This document shows positions 21,034 to 31,852 of a stretch of 64,000 nt of DNA, in pieces (position 1 is the stretch's first letter; the number at the start of each line of letters is the position of its first letter). Under the pieces are notes generated by a model. That model was not told the DNA's origin. It saw only the letters and a list, made by a program, of their open reading frames with translations, and ran no database searches. The translations under genes were made by a program, and so were the position numbers. Location of the stretch: positions 1-64,000 of the forward strand of contig AMYY01000002.1 in the NCBI GenBank assembly GCA_000335735.1, in the 5' to 3' direction. This DNA comes from an alpha proteobacterium L41A (GTDB lineage: Bacteria > Pseudomonadota > Alphaproteobacteria > Caulobacterales > Caulobacteraceae).

Positions 21034-21792
21034 TTGGAGCCGGTCGAAACCCTGCCGACGACGATCGTCGAGAACGGCCTGTTGAACGGCCGGGTGCGCT
21101 TGCGTCAACCCGCGCGCGGCTATCGCGCCGGGATGGATGCGGCTTTGCTGGCGGCGGCGGTCCCGGCCGAGGCGGGCCAGAGCGTGATCGAGGCGGGCTG
21201 CGGGGCGGGCGCGGTCCTGATGCAGATCGCGGCGCGACGACCGGGCGTGACCCTGACGGGCGTGGAGCGCGATCCGACGATGGCGGCGCTGGCGACCGAG
21301 AATGCGGCGCTGAACGGCGCAGCCGTATCCGCGGTGATTCGTCAGGGCGACGTGGCGGCGGGGTTTCGGACCCTGGGCGTGGAGCCGGCCGACTGGGCCA
21401 TATCCAATCCCCCCTTCTTCGATGACGCCACGGCGTTGCGCGCCCCGGCCGAGAGCAAGCGGGGCGCCTGGATGGCCGACGACGGGCTGAAGGCGTGGAC
21501 CGATTTCCTGTTGAAGGCGGTGAAGGAAGGCGGGCGCATCGTGGTCGTTCACCGCGCCGACCGGCTGACCGATCTGCTGGCTCTGCTGGGCGCCAAGGCG
21601 GGGTCGTTCGCCGTGCGGCCCATCCATCCCTTCGCGGACGCGCCGGCCAAGCGGGTGCTGGTGCACGCCATAAAGACCGGGCGCGCGCCGCTGCGACTGC
21701 TGCCGCCGCTGATCCTGCACGACCGCGAGGGCGGCAAACACACCCCCCAGGCCGAGGCGATCCTGCGCGGCGAGGCGTCGCTGGGATGGTGA
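21034..21792 (+). CDS. TrmN6-like tRNA (adenine-N6) methyltransferase
   Basis: A 252-residue class I SAM methyltransferase with the N6-adenine signature: RGYRAGMDAALLAAA, SAM loop VIEAGCGAGAV, and the catalytic SNPPFFDD motif (about residue 128). E. coli TrmN6 (YfiC) methylates A37 of tRNA-Val; related bacterial proteins share this architecture. Start is TTG 21034 preceded by AAGGAG. It is divergent from ispB across 123 bases. Confidence 0.85.
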   Translation: MEPVETLPTTIVENGLLNGRVRLRQPARGYRAGMDAALLAAAVPAEAGQSVIEAGCGAGAVLMQIAARRPGVTLTGVERDPTMAALATENAALNGAAVSAVIRQGDVAAGFRTLGVEPADWAISNPPFFDDATALRAPAESKRGAWMADDGLKAWTDFLLKAVKEGGRIVVVHRADRLTDLLALLGAKAGSFAVRPIHPFADAPAKRVLVHAIKTGRAPLRLLPPLILHDREGGKHTPQAEAILRGEASLGW

Positions 21793-21855
21793 TCGGGTGG
21801 TCAATCGCGACCGGAACGCCTAAATGCCGCCTCCTGACGAAATCGAGCCCGCCCC

Positions 21856-22329
21856 GTGTCACCCGACGACCTTCCGCATGATCTTCAAGACGGCCTGATC
21901 GCCGTCGGCGAGGCCGCGCGCGAGCTGCGCGAGCCGTGGTGGATCTTCGGCGGAGCGGCGATGGCGCTCTATGGCCTGACCGACATCCATGTGCCCGACA
22001 TCGACGTGCTGTGCGCGCCGCGTGATGCGCGCAACCTGCTGGGCGCGCTGGGCGGCGTGGTGATACCCGATCCGGGCGAAGGCCTGTTCCGCTCCGCCGT
22101 CTTCGGGCGCGCGCCGGATCAGCCGATCCTGGTTGAAGTCATGGCCGATCTGGAGACACGCGACGGCGGCGACTGGACCCCGGTCGCCTTCGGCTCGCGT
22201 CGCCGCGTTTTCGTTGAGGACACGCCCCTGTTCGTCCCGGACATCCGGGACCACATCGCCCTGTACCGCCTGTTCGGCCGCCCCAAGGATCTGGCGCGCG
22301 TCGAACAGCTTGAACGACTGATCGCCTAA
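21856..22329 (+). CDS. nucleotidyltransferase-fold protein
   Basis: A 157-residue protein with the start of a nucleotidyltransferase fold: WWIFGGAAMALYGL followed by the metal-binding pair in VPDIDVL (about residue 50), then a third possible acidic position in LVEVMADLE. It resembles AbiEii/MNT-type proteins of minimal size. No HEPN or AbiEi partner is adjacent. The GTG start at 21856 follows a short gap; the stop abuts the tgt ATG with no space, so it is cotranscribed with tgt. Substrate is unknown. Confidence 0.72.
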   Translation: MSPDDLPHDLQDGLIAVGEAARELREPWWIFGGAAMALYGLTDIHVPDIDVLCAPRDARNLLGALGGVVIPDPGEGLFRSAVFGRAPDQPILVEVMADLETRDGGDWTPVAFGSRRRVFVEDTPLFVPDIRDHIALYRLFGRPKDLARVEQLERLIA

Positions 22330-23442
<1,113 letters not shown>

Positions 23443-23445
23443 CGC

Positions 23446-24003
23446 CTACCGGTGCGGTCTGAACCAGCTGGGCGCCGCCGGCGGCGCGCAGTTCCGCTGC
23501 ATGCCCATGCCCTTCAGGAAGGCCCGGCGCATCCGGCCCGACTGGATGGCGGACTGAACGTGTTTTGAATGCTGTTCGGCGCCGCTCAGTCGACGAATCC
23601 AGTTTCGGCCGGGAATAAAGTCGGTCGTCGTGTCGCGAATGGCGTTCAGCGCCGCCTTGGCCGCCGCGTCCGCCGCCCGCTCGCTGAGATAGGAGCCGTC
23701 CTGACGCGGGGGTTCGTCCGTATCGGGTCCCAGCGCTTCGTCGAGCCTTGCGACCTCTGCGCCGATTGTCGTGCACTGATTCAGATTGCGCAGGTCGTAG
23801 GGATTGGCTTCGGCCTGAAGCAGCACCGTCGGGATCATCTGACGACGCAGGTTAAAGTCCTCCAGCGGCGCCGTCGCCGCCGCCGCAAAGCCCGCCCCGA
23901 CCTGTTCGGCGCCGCCCATCGCCGACCGACCGGCATTGCAACCGCTCAGCGTCGCGACCAGCAGGGCCGCGGTCATCGGAGCGTACAGATTGTGATGCTT
24001 CAT
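23446..24003 (-). CDS. putative lipoprotein of unknown function
   Basis: A 185-residue protein with a signal peptide and lipobox LSGC (Cys at residue 22), so it is probably lipid-anchored and exported. The mature part is mixed, with two or three possible Cys (QCTT, RNCAPP) and no domain that I recognise. It converges with tgt at a 3-base gap. Its promoter region contains an 18-bp perfect palindrome with an extra half-site (24078-24108). Confidence 0.75.
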   Translation of the reverse strand: MKHHNLYAPMTAALLVATLSGCNAGRSAMGGAEQVGAGFAAAATAPLEDFNLRRQMIPTVLLQAEANPYDLRNLNQCTTIGAEVARLDEALGPDTDEPPRQDGSYLSERAADAAAKAALNAIRDTTTDFIPGRNWIRRLSGAEQHSKHVQSAIQSGRMRRAFLKGMGMQRNCAPPAAPSWFRPHR

Positions 24004-24077
24004 GCTGACTTTAGACCACGCTCGAACGGCGGATCAAAGGCGCCCTCGCGATGTCCGCAAGGGGAATACGGGGCGCA

Positions 24078-24108
24078 AAGTCACACGTGTGACTTGGGCA
24101 AAGTCACA
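24078..24108. promoter_or_regulatory. 18-bp palindrome with a third half-site
   Basis: AAGTCACACGTGTGACTT (24078-24095) is a perfect palindrome, and CAAAGTCACA occurs at 24076-24085 and again at 24099-24108, a 23-base period. It lies 75 bases upstream of the reverse-strand lipoprotein gene, downstream of the tRNA terminator. The half-site order (TCACA before TGTGA) is the opposite of a CRP/FNR site. Likely an operator for an unidentified dimeric regulator. Confidence 0.5.
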
Positions 24109-24141
24109 AACATTCGGGTCTGTTCTGCGCGCCAGACAGCA

Positions 24142-24164
24142 AAAAGCCCGCCGAAGCGGGCTTT
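24142..24164 (-). terminator. intrinsic terminator of tRNA-Lys
   Basis: Read on the reverse strand: AAAGCCCGC, a TTCG tetraloop, GCGGGCTTTTT. The stem has nine pairs including flanking A-T pairs and the U-run follows immediately, 4 bases after the encoded CCA end. Confidence 0.9.
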
Positions 24165-24167
24165 AAA

Positions 24168-24244
24168 TGGTACGTCCTCTCGGGCTCGAACCGAGGACCC
24201 TCTGATTAAAAGTCAGATGCTCTAACCAACTGAGCTAAGGACGC
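24168..24244 (-). tRNA. tRNA-Lys, anticodon TTT
   Basis: A 77-base cloverleaf: acceptor GCGTCCT pairs with AGGACGT (one G-U), D-stem GCTC, anticodon stem CTGAC/GTCAG-type with loop CTTTTAA giving anticodon TTT, T-stem CTCGG/CCGAG around TTCGAGC, discriminator A, and an encoded CCA. Followed by a strong terminator. Confidence 0.97.
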
Positions 24245-24338
24245 ACCGCGCGACGTCCGGGCTGGCCCGAACCGTCGAAGGGCGCCTTCTGTTGTAATCC
24301 GGCCTTTTGGTCAAGACCCGGTCTGCTACTCATTGGGC

Positions 24339-25421
24339 ATGAAACCGTTAAATGGCGTCCGCATCATCGAATTCGACGGCTTGGGGCCGGTCACCTTCGC
24401 CGGAATGATGCTGGCGGACCTGGGCGCGGAGGTGGTGCGGCTGACGCGCGACGCCTCGGCCGGACCGGCGGTCTTCGACGAGGTCGGCGGCGCGGTGCTG
24501 CATCGGGGACGAGCGGCCGTTCCGGTCGATCTGAAATCACCGGCCGATCGCGAGCGCATCCTGCAACTGATCGATGGGGCCGACGCGGTGATCGAAGGCT
24601 TTCGGCCCGGCGTCATGGAGCGGCTGGGCTATGGTCCCGACGTTGTCCAAGCGCGAAAGCCCGCGCTGGTGTTTGGGCGCGTGACGGGATGGGGCCAGAC
24701 GGGGCCGCTGGCGAACGCGGTCGGGCATGATCTGAACTACATCGGCCTGTCGGGCGTGCTGCACGCCATGGGCGAGGCGGATCGTCCGCCCTCCCCGCCG
24801 TTGAACCTGGTCGGCGATTATGGCGGCGGGGCCATGCTGTTGGTGGTCGGGGTGCTGGCCGCGCTGGTGGAGGCCAGGACGACGGGCAAGGGACGCGTGG
24901 TGGACGCCGCCATGACGGACGGCGCGGCTCTGCTGGGAGGTCTGTTCCAAGCCTTGCGGAGTCGGGGGCTGTGGAGCGACCAGCGCGGAGCCAACCTGCT
25001 GGACGGGGGCGCGCCCTTCTATCGCTGCTACGCCTGTCGCGACGCCGGGTTCGTGGCGGTGGCGGCGCTGGAGCCGCGTTTCTACGCCGCACTGCTGGCC
25101 GGCCTGGAGATCGATCCGGCTGATGCGGTTCAATACGACATCGCCGCCTGGCCGGCCCTGCAAGCGCGGCTTGCGGCCTTGTTCGCAAGCAGAGACCGCG
25201 ACGACTGGAGCGCCCATTTCGCCGGGACGGAAGCCTGTGTCACGCCCGTGCTGAGCCTGGCCGAGGCGCCGGATCATCCGCACAATCAGGCGCGTGGAAC
25301 ATTCAACAGCGGCCTGCCGCAACCCGCGCCCCGCTTCGACGGCGTGGTTGCTGCGCCCTCTCCCAAGTCCGAACTGACCTTGGATCAAATGGTCACAAAA
25401 TGGTCCGATCACGCCGGATGA
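24339..25421 (+). CDS. alpha-methylacyl-CoA racemase (CaiB/BaiF family)
   Basis: Interconverts R and S isomers of 2-methyl-branched acyl-CoA so that they can enter beta-oxidation. The 360-residue family III CoA-transferase fold has the racemase pattern [22 protein letters not shown] with the catalytic His, and NLVGDYGGG with the catalytic Asp, which separates it from formyl-CoA transferases. ATG 24339 is preferred over TTG 24333. A hairpin follows the gene. Confidence 0.87.
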   Translation: MKPLNGVRIIEFDGLGPVTFAGMMLADLGAEVVRLTRDASAGPAVFDEVGGAVLHRGRAAVPVDLKSPADRERILQLIDGADAVIEGFRPGVMERLGYGPDVVQARKPALVFGRVTGWGQTGPLANAVGHDLNYIGLSGVLHAMGEADRPPSPPLNLVGDYGGGAMLLVVGVLAALVEARTTGKGRVVDAAMTDGAALLGGLFQALRSRGLWSDQRGANLLDGGAPFYRCYACRDAGFVAVAALEPRFYAALLAGLEIDPADAVQYDIAAWPALQARLAALFASRDRDDWSAHFAGTEACVTPVLSLAEAPDHPHNQARGTFNSGLPQPAPRFDGVVAAPSPKSELTLDQMVTKWSDHAG

Positions 25422-25436
25422 CCGACGCAGATTTCG

Positions 25437-25459
25437 GCGCTAAGGGAACAGCTTAGCGC
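25437..25459 (+). terminator. hairpin after the racemase gene
   Basis: GCGCTAAG (25437-25444) pairs perfectly with CTTAGCGC (25452-25459) around a 7-base loop, 16 bases after the stop. No U-run follows, so termination would be inefficient or factor-assisted. Confidence 0.45.
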
Positions 25460-25494
25460 GACAGGCGTTTGGTCGGCGGAGACCGGGGACTTTC

Positions 25495-25761
25495 ATGACA
25501 CGCTCGATTTTTGTCTTGGCCGCCGCCACTGCCAGCGTGCTTGCGCTGTCGGCCTGCGACGACCGCCCCTCACGCCCGGACGACGACTATCGCGAGATGT
25601 CGGTCGAGCCGGCGCCCCCGCCGGTCAAGGAAGAAGCCCCCCCGCCCGCGCCAGAGGTGCAGGATCCGACGCCCACGCCCCCGCCGTCGACGACGCTTCC
25701 GCCTGAGGAACGCACGTCGGAGCAGTCAGTCCAGCCCGAGAGTGAGACCCTGTTCTACTGA
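25495..25761 (+). CDS. small proline-rich lipoprotein
   Basis: An 88-residue protein with a signal peptide and lipobox LSAC (Cys at residue 21). The mature 68 residues are almost wholly Pro, Glu, Asp and Thr (for example PAPPPVKEEAPPPAPE), so it is probably an extended, disordered periplasmic linker. It precedes tamA by 44 bases and may be cotranscribed. No family recognised. Confidence 0.75.
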   Translation: MTRSIFVLAAATASVLALSACDDRPSRPDDDYREMSVEPAPPPVKEEAPPPAPEVQDPTPTPPPSTTLPPEERTSEQSVQPESETLFY

Positions 25762-25805
25762 CGAACAGGTATGCCGGGGGGCGTCCTTTTGACGAAAGAT
25801 CGAGT

Positions 25806-27596
25806 TTGACGTTCAGGCCTACCCTGCTGGTCGCCCTCGCGGCGTTTTCGGCCTGCGCCCATGCAGCGGCGGCGGAACCCCGCGCGCAAATCCGGGGCGA
25901 TATGGACGGCGATCTGCGGCGGGCGCTGGAGCGGGCCGTGGGCGAGGTGGACGGCGCGCCGGCCAGTCGATTCGAGGCGCGTCGTCGCGCCGAGAGCGCC
26001 GTGACCTCGGCGACCGCCCTGCTGCGATCCGAAGGCTACTATCAGCCTGTCGTCGAAGACATCGTCGAGGGCGAGGAGACGCCGATCGCGGTGGTCTCGG
26101 TCGAACCGGGGCGCCGTTTCCTGCTGACCGATCCGACGATCCAGTGGGCCGATCCCGCGCCTGAGGCCGAGGCGGCGGACAAGGCCAAGACTGCGATCGC
26201 GCTGAAGGCGGGCGATCCAGGAAGAGCGGCAGACGTCATATCCGGCGAAGGTCGGGCCGTGGCGGCGCTGGTGCGTGACGGCTATGCCGACGCCAAGGCC
26301 AATCCGCGCCGTGTCGTGGTGGATCACGCGGCCTTCACCGTCGCGCCGGAGTATCGCATCGCCTCCGGGGCGCTTGTGCGTCTGGACGGCGTGCGCTTGA
26401 CTAGCCAGGGCCGCACCAATCCCGCCTGGGTCGCGGGCCTGGCGCCGTGGAACGAGGGCGATCGCTACGATCCCGAAATGGTCGCGGAGCTGGAACGCCG
26501 GCTGCTGGACACCGGCGTCTATGACGGCGTCAGCGTCGCGTTGTCGCCGCTGGATCAGATCACCGCCGACGGTCATCGCCCCGTGGTGGTCAGCCTGCAA
26601 GACCGCCCCCGTCGCGTGCTGGAAGCCGGCGCCACCTGGTCGACGGCGGAGGGCGCGGGCGTGGACGTGATCCAGACCCGCTACAACCGCTTCGGCCGCG
26701 CGGACACGCTAAGGCTGGAAGCGCGGCTGGCAGACATCGACAGCCGGATCGGCGCCGACCTGTCACTGCCCCACTGGCGTCGGCCCGGCCGGACGCTGAA
26801 GCTGGGCGCGGCGGTCGTCAACGAAGACACCGACGCCTATCTGCGCACCGCCGTGGTCCTGTACGCCGACTTGCAACAGCGGATCGGCAAGACCTCCTAT
26901 TTCAACTACGGAATCGGGCTGGACGCCGGGCGCTACAGCGAGACCCGCTACGACTTCACCACCCTGCCGCCGCAGCGTGTGACCTTCGACCGTGATCTGG
27001 CGATCATCACCGCGCGGACCAGCGCCTACATCGACCGCTCCAACGATCCGCTGAACCCGACCAAGGGCTGGCGGGTCAATCTGGCGGTTCAGCCGACGGC
27101 GGTGACCGGCGAGAGCAACATCCTGTTCCTGCGCACCGAAACGCAAGGCACCGCCTATTTTCCCGTCGCGGGTGACCGCACCATCCTGGCCGGGCGCATG
27201 AAGATCGGCTCGATCGTCGGCGGCAGCGAGCTGAACGTGCCGGCCGACCGTCTGTTCTATTCCGGCGGCGGGGGTTCGGTGCGAGGCTATTCGTACCAGA
27301 ACGTCAATCCGCAGCTGCCGGACGGTACGCCGCGGGGCGGTCTGTCGCTGTTCGAAACCTCGTTCGAGGTGCGGCAGTCGATCGGTCAGAGCTTCCAGGC
27401 CGTCGCTTTCGTCGATGCCGGGTCCGTGGGCTTCCAGGAGACGCCGAACCTGACCAACATGCGCTACGGCGCGGGCGTGGGCGTGCGCTACATGCTGCCG
27501 TTCGGACCGATCCGGGCGGATGTCGCGATGCCGCTCAACAAGCGCGAGGGCGACTCCGCCTTCCAGATCTACATCAGCATCGGGCAGGCGTTTTGA
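25806..27596 (+). CDS. tamA: TamA-like outer-membrane translocation protein (BamA/Omp85 family)
   Basis: An Omp85 protein that with TamB helps move proteins or phospholipids to the outer membrane. The 596 residues comprise a signal peptide (cleavage after about residue 22), POTRA domains (about residues 30-260, with ATALLRSEGYYQPVV) and a C-terminal 16-strand barrel (about 265-596) with the lid motif GSVRGYSYQN and an aromatic C-terminus (IGQAF). Start is TTG 25806, with GAAAGATCGAG upstream, a weak site. The stop overlaps the tamB start by 4 bases. Confidence 0.92.
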   Translation: MTFRPTLLVALAAFSACAHAAAAEPRAQIRGDMDGDLRRALERAVGEVDGAPASRFEARRRAESAVTSATALLRSEGYYQPVVEDIVEGEETPIAVVSVEPGRRFLLTDPTIQWADPAPEAEAADKAKTAIALKAGDPGRAADVISGEGRAVAALVRDGYADAKANPRRVVVDHAAFTVAPEYRIASGALVRLDGVRLTSQGRTNPAWVAGLAPWNEGDRYDPEMVAELERRLLDTGVYDGVSVALSPLDQITADGHRPVVVSLQDRPRRVLEAGATWSTAEGAGVDVIQTRYNRFGRADTLRLEARLADIDSRIGADLSLPHWRRPGRTLKLGAAVVNEDTDAYLRTAVVLYADLQQRIGKTSYFNYGIGLDAGRYSETRYDFTTLPPQRVTFDRDLAIITARTSAYIDRSNDPLNPTKGWRVNLAVQPTAVTGESNILFLRTETQGTAYFPVAGDRTILAGRMKIGSIVGGSELNVPADRLFYSGGGGSVRGYSYQNVNPQLPDGTPRGGLSLFETSFEVRQSIGQSFQAVAFVDAGSVGFQETPNLTNMRYGAGVGVRYMLPFGPIRADVAMPLNKREGDSAFQIYISIGQAF

Positions 27597-30500
27597 CCGA
27601 TACACCACCCGAAGCCACGCCTGAAGAAACGACGGCGCCAGACAAGGCCGCGCGGCCCGCAAAGCCGCGTCGCGGGCTCGTCAGACGCATCGCCCTGGGC
27701 GTGGGCGTGGTGCTGGCCGGACTGCTGGTGCTAATCGCCGCCGCCCTGGTCGGGGGGCGCTACTATATCGCCTCGGATGGCGGTCGCGACATGGTGCTGC
27801 AACGGCTTCAGGACCTGAAGATCAGCCGTTACGGCCGGCTGAAGGTCTATGGGCTGAAGGGCGATCTGCTCAGCGATTTCACCATCGACCGCATCACCCT
27901 GGCCGACAGCCAGGGGGTCTGGCTGGAGGCGAACAACCTCAGCATGGACTGGTCCTATGTGGCCCTGCTGAGCCGCAGCTTCCATGCGAACGACATCAAG
28001 GCCGAGACCATCCGCGTCCTGCGCCGCCCCATAATCGACCCGCCTACTGGCGAGCCGCCCAGCCCGCAGCCGATCTCGGTCCGCATCGACAAGTTCGCGG
28101 CCAACATCGAACTGATGGAAGGCTTTTCCAAGGAATACGGCCGCTGGAGCCTGTCGGGGAACGCAAGCCTGCCGCGCGCCGGCGCCAAGAGCGCGACGGT
28201 CAACGCCGACAGCCTGAACCGACCGGGCGATTTCCTGCGTCTGGCGGCGACTTTCGGCGGCAAGCTGGAAGACACGCGCCTGAACCTTCGCGCCAATGAG
28301 GCCCAAGGCGGGCCGCTGGCCGGCGCTCTGGGGTATTCGCCGGATCAGCCCTTCTCGGCGGTCGCGGTTCTGAACGCCGATGTGGTCAATGCGCGGGTCC
28401 AGACGGGGCAGTTCGTCCCCCTGATTGTCCAGGGCCATTTCGGCGACAAGGGCTCGCGCGTCGCGGGCTTCGCCGACTTCAGCAACTCGGACCTGCTGGC
28501 GCCCTTCGTCACCAAGATCGGCCGCACGGCGCGGTTCGGCTTCGCCATGGTCCCCACGCCGGACAAGGCCAGCCAGGGCGTGGCGTGGAAGCTGATTTCC
28601 GACAACGTCCAGTCCGAGGCGCGCGGCCTGATCCGAAACTCCGACCGCAGTTCGCCTGACGGGATCAGCCTCAATATTCAGACGGCCTCGCTGAGCCGGC
28701 TGGTCGGGTCCGATGTGGCGGGACCTGCGGCCTATTCCGGCCTGTTCAAGGGCGACGCCCAGACCTGGACGCTGGACGGCCAGGTCACCCTGCTGAACGC
28801 CAATGTCGCCAGCTATCGCGCCACTCGCATCGCCGGACCGCTGAACGTCGCGGTCAAGAAGGGCCGGATTGATATCGACGGCGACATTCGCGCGAACGGC
28901 GGATCAGGCGAAGGCATCATCGGCGGCCTCTTGGGGCCGGCCCCGCGCGTGCAGATGAAGGCGGCGCGGATGAAGGACGGCGCGATCCTGCTGACCAAGG
29001 TCGATCTGCAGGGCCAGGGCCTGACGCTGAACGGCTCAGGCTCGCGCAATCTGCTGGGCGGGATGAACTTCCGCGGCGAAGCGCAACTGACCGACGCCAG
29101 GCGCGTGCTGCCCGACGCGCGCGGCGCCTTCGGCGGCCCGATCCGGGCTTCGTCGGCGCGGGCCGGCGCGCCGTGGGTGCTGAACTTCGACGGACGGGGC
29201 CGCAACCTGACTGTGGGTCTGGACGAACTGGATCGCCTGCTCGGCAAGACGCCGCGCCTGCAACTGGCCGGCAAGCTGAACGGCGGACGCATCGAGGTCG
29301 AGCGCGGCGAACTGACCGGCGCGGCCGGGCGCGCGGGGGCCAAGGGAATCATCGAAACCGCAGGCAAGCTGAGGCTGGCGCTGGACTGGAACGCGCGCGG
29401 CCCGTTCGCGGCCGGGCCGGTCGAGATCGGCGGCGACATGAATGGACGCGGCGCCCTAACCGGCACCTTGGCCCAGCCGCGCGTCGATCTGACCGCCGGC
29501 TTCCAGCAGGTCACGGCCGGCGCCCTGACGCTGAACAACGCCGACCTGACGCTGAGCTTCCGCAAGGGCGCGGATGCATCGGACGGCCGGATTTCGGTGG
29601 TCAGCGGCTCCAACTATGGTCCGGCGCGCGCCTCGGGCAACTTCTTCCTGGGCGGCAAGCGCATCCGCTTGAGCGATCTGGACGTGGACGCCGGCGGCGT
29701 GACGGCCAGGGGCGCCATCGCCCTGTCCGACAGCATTCCCTCCAGCGCGGACCTGACCTTCTCGGCGCGGGCGGGCGCCTTCCTGGCTTCGGGCGAGGCC
29801 AATGGCCGGGTGCGGCTGACGGACGGCGGCGGATCGGACAGCGCCATTCTGGACGTCAGCGGCCGCAATGTCCGGCTGGCGGGTCAGAGCTGGATCATCC
29901 GCAATGTGGATCTGGACGGGCGCGGCACGCTGAACAACCTGCCCTTCACCCTGGCGCTGGACGTGGGCGGCCCCAACCCGGCCCAGTTCAACGGCACGGG
30001 CGTCTATTCCCGGCAGAACACGACGCACGGTCTGACGCTGCGTGGCGGCGGCAGGGTGCGCGAGGTGGCCTTCACGACCCGCAGCCCGGCCTCGATCACC
30101 CTGAACGGGGCTACGCGCACGGCGCATCTGGATCTGGGCGTGGGCGGCGGCGTGCTGCTGGCCGACCTGCGCCAGGATGCGCGGGGCGCCGCAATCCAGG
30201 CCGATCTGACGCGGGTCGATCTGGGCTCCATCTCGCCCGAACTGCGCGGCAGCGTGACGGGTCAGGTCGCCCTGCGCGGCGCCGGCAGCAACCTGTCGGG
30301 CACGGCCAATATCGCGCTTCAGAACGTGCGCAGCATCGATGCGCCGCGTGGCCTGGCCGTCGACGGACGCGTGGACGCCACCCTGGCGGGCGACCGGCTG
30401 AGCATCAAGGCGACGGCGGTCGACGAGGGTGCGGTTCAGGCGTCCGCCGACGTCGTTCTGCCGGTCGAGGCCTCGGCCGCGCCGCTGCGGCTGGCTATCG

Positions 30501-31831
30501 CCCGGACGCGCGAGATGTCGGGCCGGGTGTCGATCAATGGTCAGATCCAGCCGATCTGGGACCTGTTCCTGGGCGGCGACCGCAGCCTTGCGGGCCAGGT
30601 GGCAGGTCAGGCGACCATCGGCGGGACGCTGAACGCGCCGCGTCTGAACGGCCGGTTCGATCTGAGCCAAGGCTCCTATCGCGAGAACGCGGTCGGTCTG
30701 GTGCTCAGCGACCTGACGCTGCGGACCCGGTTCGACGACACCGCCGCCCAGATCGAGACCTTCACGGCCAACGACGGCAAGGGCGGCACGGTGTCCGGCC
30801 AGGGCCGTATCGGCCTGCGCCAAGGCTCCGGATCGAATGCGCAACTGATGCTGAACCGCTTCCGGGTCATCGACAACGATATCGCCGAAGCGCGCGCCTC
30901 GGGCCCGGTCACCATCGTGCGCGGCGCCGACGGCAACATCCAGCTGGGCGGCCGCATCGATATCGACGAGGCCAAGATCGAACCGGAACTGCCCGGCGCG
31001 ACCGGCATCGTCTCGATGGATGTGGTCGAGATCAATCGTCCCGGCGGCGATCCGGAGGAGACCGAGCAGAAGGCGCGCGGCCCGCAGATCGGCATGGACA
31101 TCGTCCTGCGTTCCAGCGGCGGCCAGGTGCGGGTCAACGGTCGCGGCCTGAATGTCGTTCTGGACGTCAACGCCCGGGTGCGCGGCACGATCGCCCAGCC
31201 GCAGCTGACCGGCACGGCCAATGTGGTGCGCGGCGATTATGAGTTCGCGGGCAAGCGGTTCGTGTTCGACGACACCGGTCGCGTCACCCTGTCGACCGAT
31301 CCCAAGCAGATCCGTCTGAACCTGGCGGCGACGCGTGAGGACGCGGCCCTGACCGCCTCGATCAACGTTACCGGAACGGCGGCCGAACCCAAGATCGCCC
31401 TGACCTCCACCCCGTCCCTGCCCCAGGACGAAATCCTGTCGCAGGTGTTGTTCGGACGGTCGGCGTCGCAGCTGTCGGCCTTCGAGGCGGCCCAGCTGGC
31501 GGCCGGGGTCGCGGCCCTGGCGGGCGGCGGCGGGTTCGACGTGATCGGCAATCTGCGCGAACTGGCGGGTCTGGACCGGCTGTCGTTCGGCGGCGACGCG
31601 TCTGCGGTGACGGTTGCGGGCGGTCGTTACATCACCGACGACGTCTATCTGGAGGTCATCGGCGGCGGTCAGAACGGCGCGGCGGTCAAGGTCGAATGGC
31701 AGCCTCGGCGCAACGTCGCCATCGCCTCGCAGTTCGGCGGCCAAGGCCAGACCAGCCTGTCGATCCGCTGGCGTCACGAAAGCCGCGAGGCGGGCGACCG
31801 TCGTCCTAACCGGGGTGGCCGCAACCGCTAA
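27593..31831 (+). CDS. tamB: TamB-like translocation/assembly module protein (AsmA-like, DUF490)
   Basis: A 1412-residue envelope-spanning protein with an N-terminal membrane anchor (about residues 29-55) after a Pro/Lys-rich cytoplasmic tail, a very long repetitive beta-taco region of short amphipathic strands (about 60-1050), and the conserved C-terminal TamB domain (about 1050-1400) ending GQTSLSIRWRHE. It acts with TamA as a periplasmic bridge, probably a lipid conduit. The TTG start overlaps the tamA stop. Confidence 0.93.
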   Translation: MTDTPPEATPEETTAPDKAARPAKPRRGLVRRIALGVGVVLAGLLVLIAAALVGGRYYIASDGGRDMVLQRLQDLKISRYGRLKVYGLKGDLLSDFTIDRITLADSQGVWLEANNLSMDWSYVALLSRSFHANDIKAETIRVLRRPIIDPPTGEPPSPQPISVRIDKFAANIELMEGFSKEYGRWSLSGNASLPRAGAKSATVNADSLNRPGDFLRLAATFGGKLEDTRLNLRANEAQGGPLAGALGYSPDQPFSAVAVLNADVVNARVQTGQFVPLIVQGHFGDKGSRVAGFADFSNSDLLAPFVTKIGRTARFGFAMVPTPDKASQGVAWKLISDNVQSEARGLIRNSDRSSPDGISLNIQTASLSRLVGSDVAGPAAYSGLFKGDAQTWTLDGQVTLLNANVASYRATRIAGPLNVAVKKGRIDIDGDIRANGGSGEGIIGGLLGPAPRVQMKAARMKDGAILLTKVDLQGQGLTLNGSGSRNLLGGMNFRGEAQLTDARRVLPDARGAFGGPIRASSARAGAPWVLNFDGRGRNLTVGLDELDRLLGKTPRLQLAGKLNGGRIEVERGELTGAAGRAGAKGIIETAGKLRLALDWNARGPFAAGPVEIGGDMNGRGALTGTLAQPRVDLTAGFQQVTAGALTLNNADLTLSFRKGADASDGRISVVSGSNYGPARASGNFFLGGKRIRLSDLDVDAGGVTARGAIALSDSIPSSADLTFSARAGAFLASGEANGRVRLTDGGGSDSAILDVSGRNVRLAGQSWIIRNVDLDGRGTLNNLPFTLALDVGGPNPAQFNGTGVYSRQNTTHGLTLRGGGRVREVAFTTRSPASITLNGATRTAHLDLGVGGGVLLADLRQDARGAAIQADLTRVDLGSISPELRGSVTGQVALRGAGSNLSGTANIALQNVRSIDAPRGLAVDGRVDATLAGDRLSIKATAVDEGAVQASADVVLPVEASAAPLRLAIARTREMSGRVSINGQIQPIWDLFLGGDRSLAGQVAGQATIGGTLNAPRLNGRFDLSQGSYRENAVGLVLSDLTLRTRFDDTAAQIETFTANDGKGGTVSGQGRIGLRQGSGSNAQLMLNRFRVIDNDIAEARASGPVTIVRGADGNIQLGGRIDIDEAKIEPELPGATGIVSMDVVEINRPGGDPEETEQKARGPQIGMDIVLRSSGGQVRVNGRGLNVVLDVNARVRGTIAQPQLTGTANVVRGDYEFAGKRFVFDDTGRVTLSTDPKQIRLNLAATREDAALTASINVTGTAAEPKIALTSTPSLPQDEILSQVLFGRSASQLSAFEAAQLAAGVAALAGGGGFDVIGNLRELAGLDRLSFGGDASAVTVAGGRYITDDVYLEVIGGGQNGAAVKVEWQPRRNVAIASQFGGQGQTSLSIRWRHESREAGDRRPNRGGRNR

Positions 31832-31852
31832 GCCGCCCCGTCGGATTTGTCG

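Noticed and set aside
21856-22329. Toxin-antitoxin system of nucleotidyltransferase type
   Set aside because: No HEPN or other partner gene adjoins; both neighbours are RNA-modification enzymes and the gene is coupled to tgt.
24078-24095. CRP/FNR-type binding site
   Set aside because: The half-sites have the order TCACA then TGTGA, the reverse of the CRP order, and lack the 6-base spacer.
29456-31777. Reverse open frame of 773 codons antisense to tamB
   Set aside because: tamB has the full domain plan and is coupled to tamA; the reverse frame is shadow.
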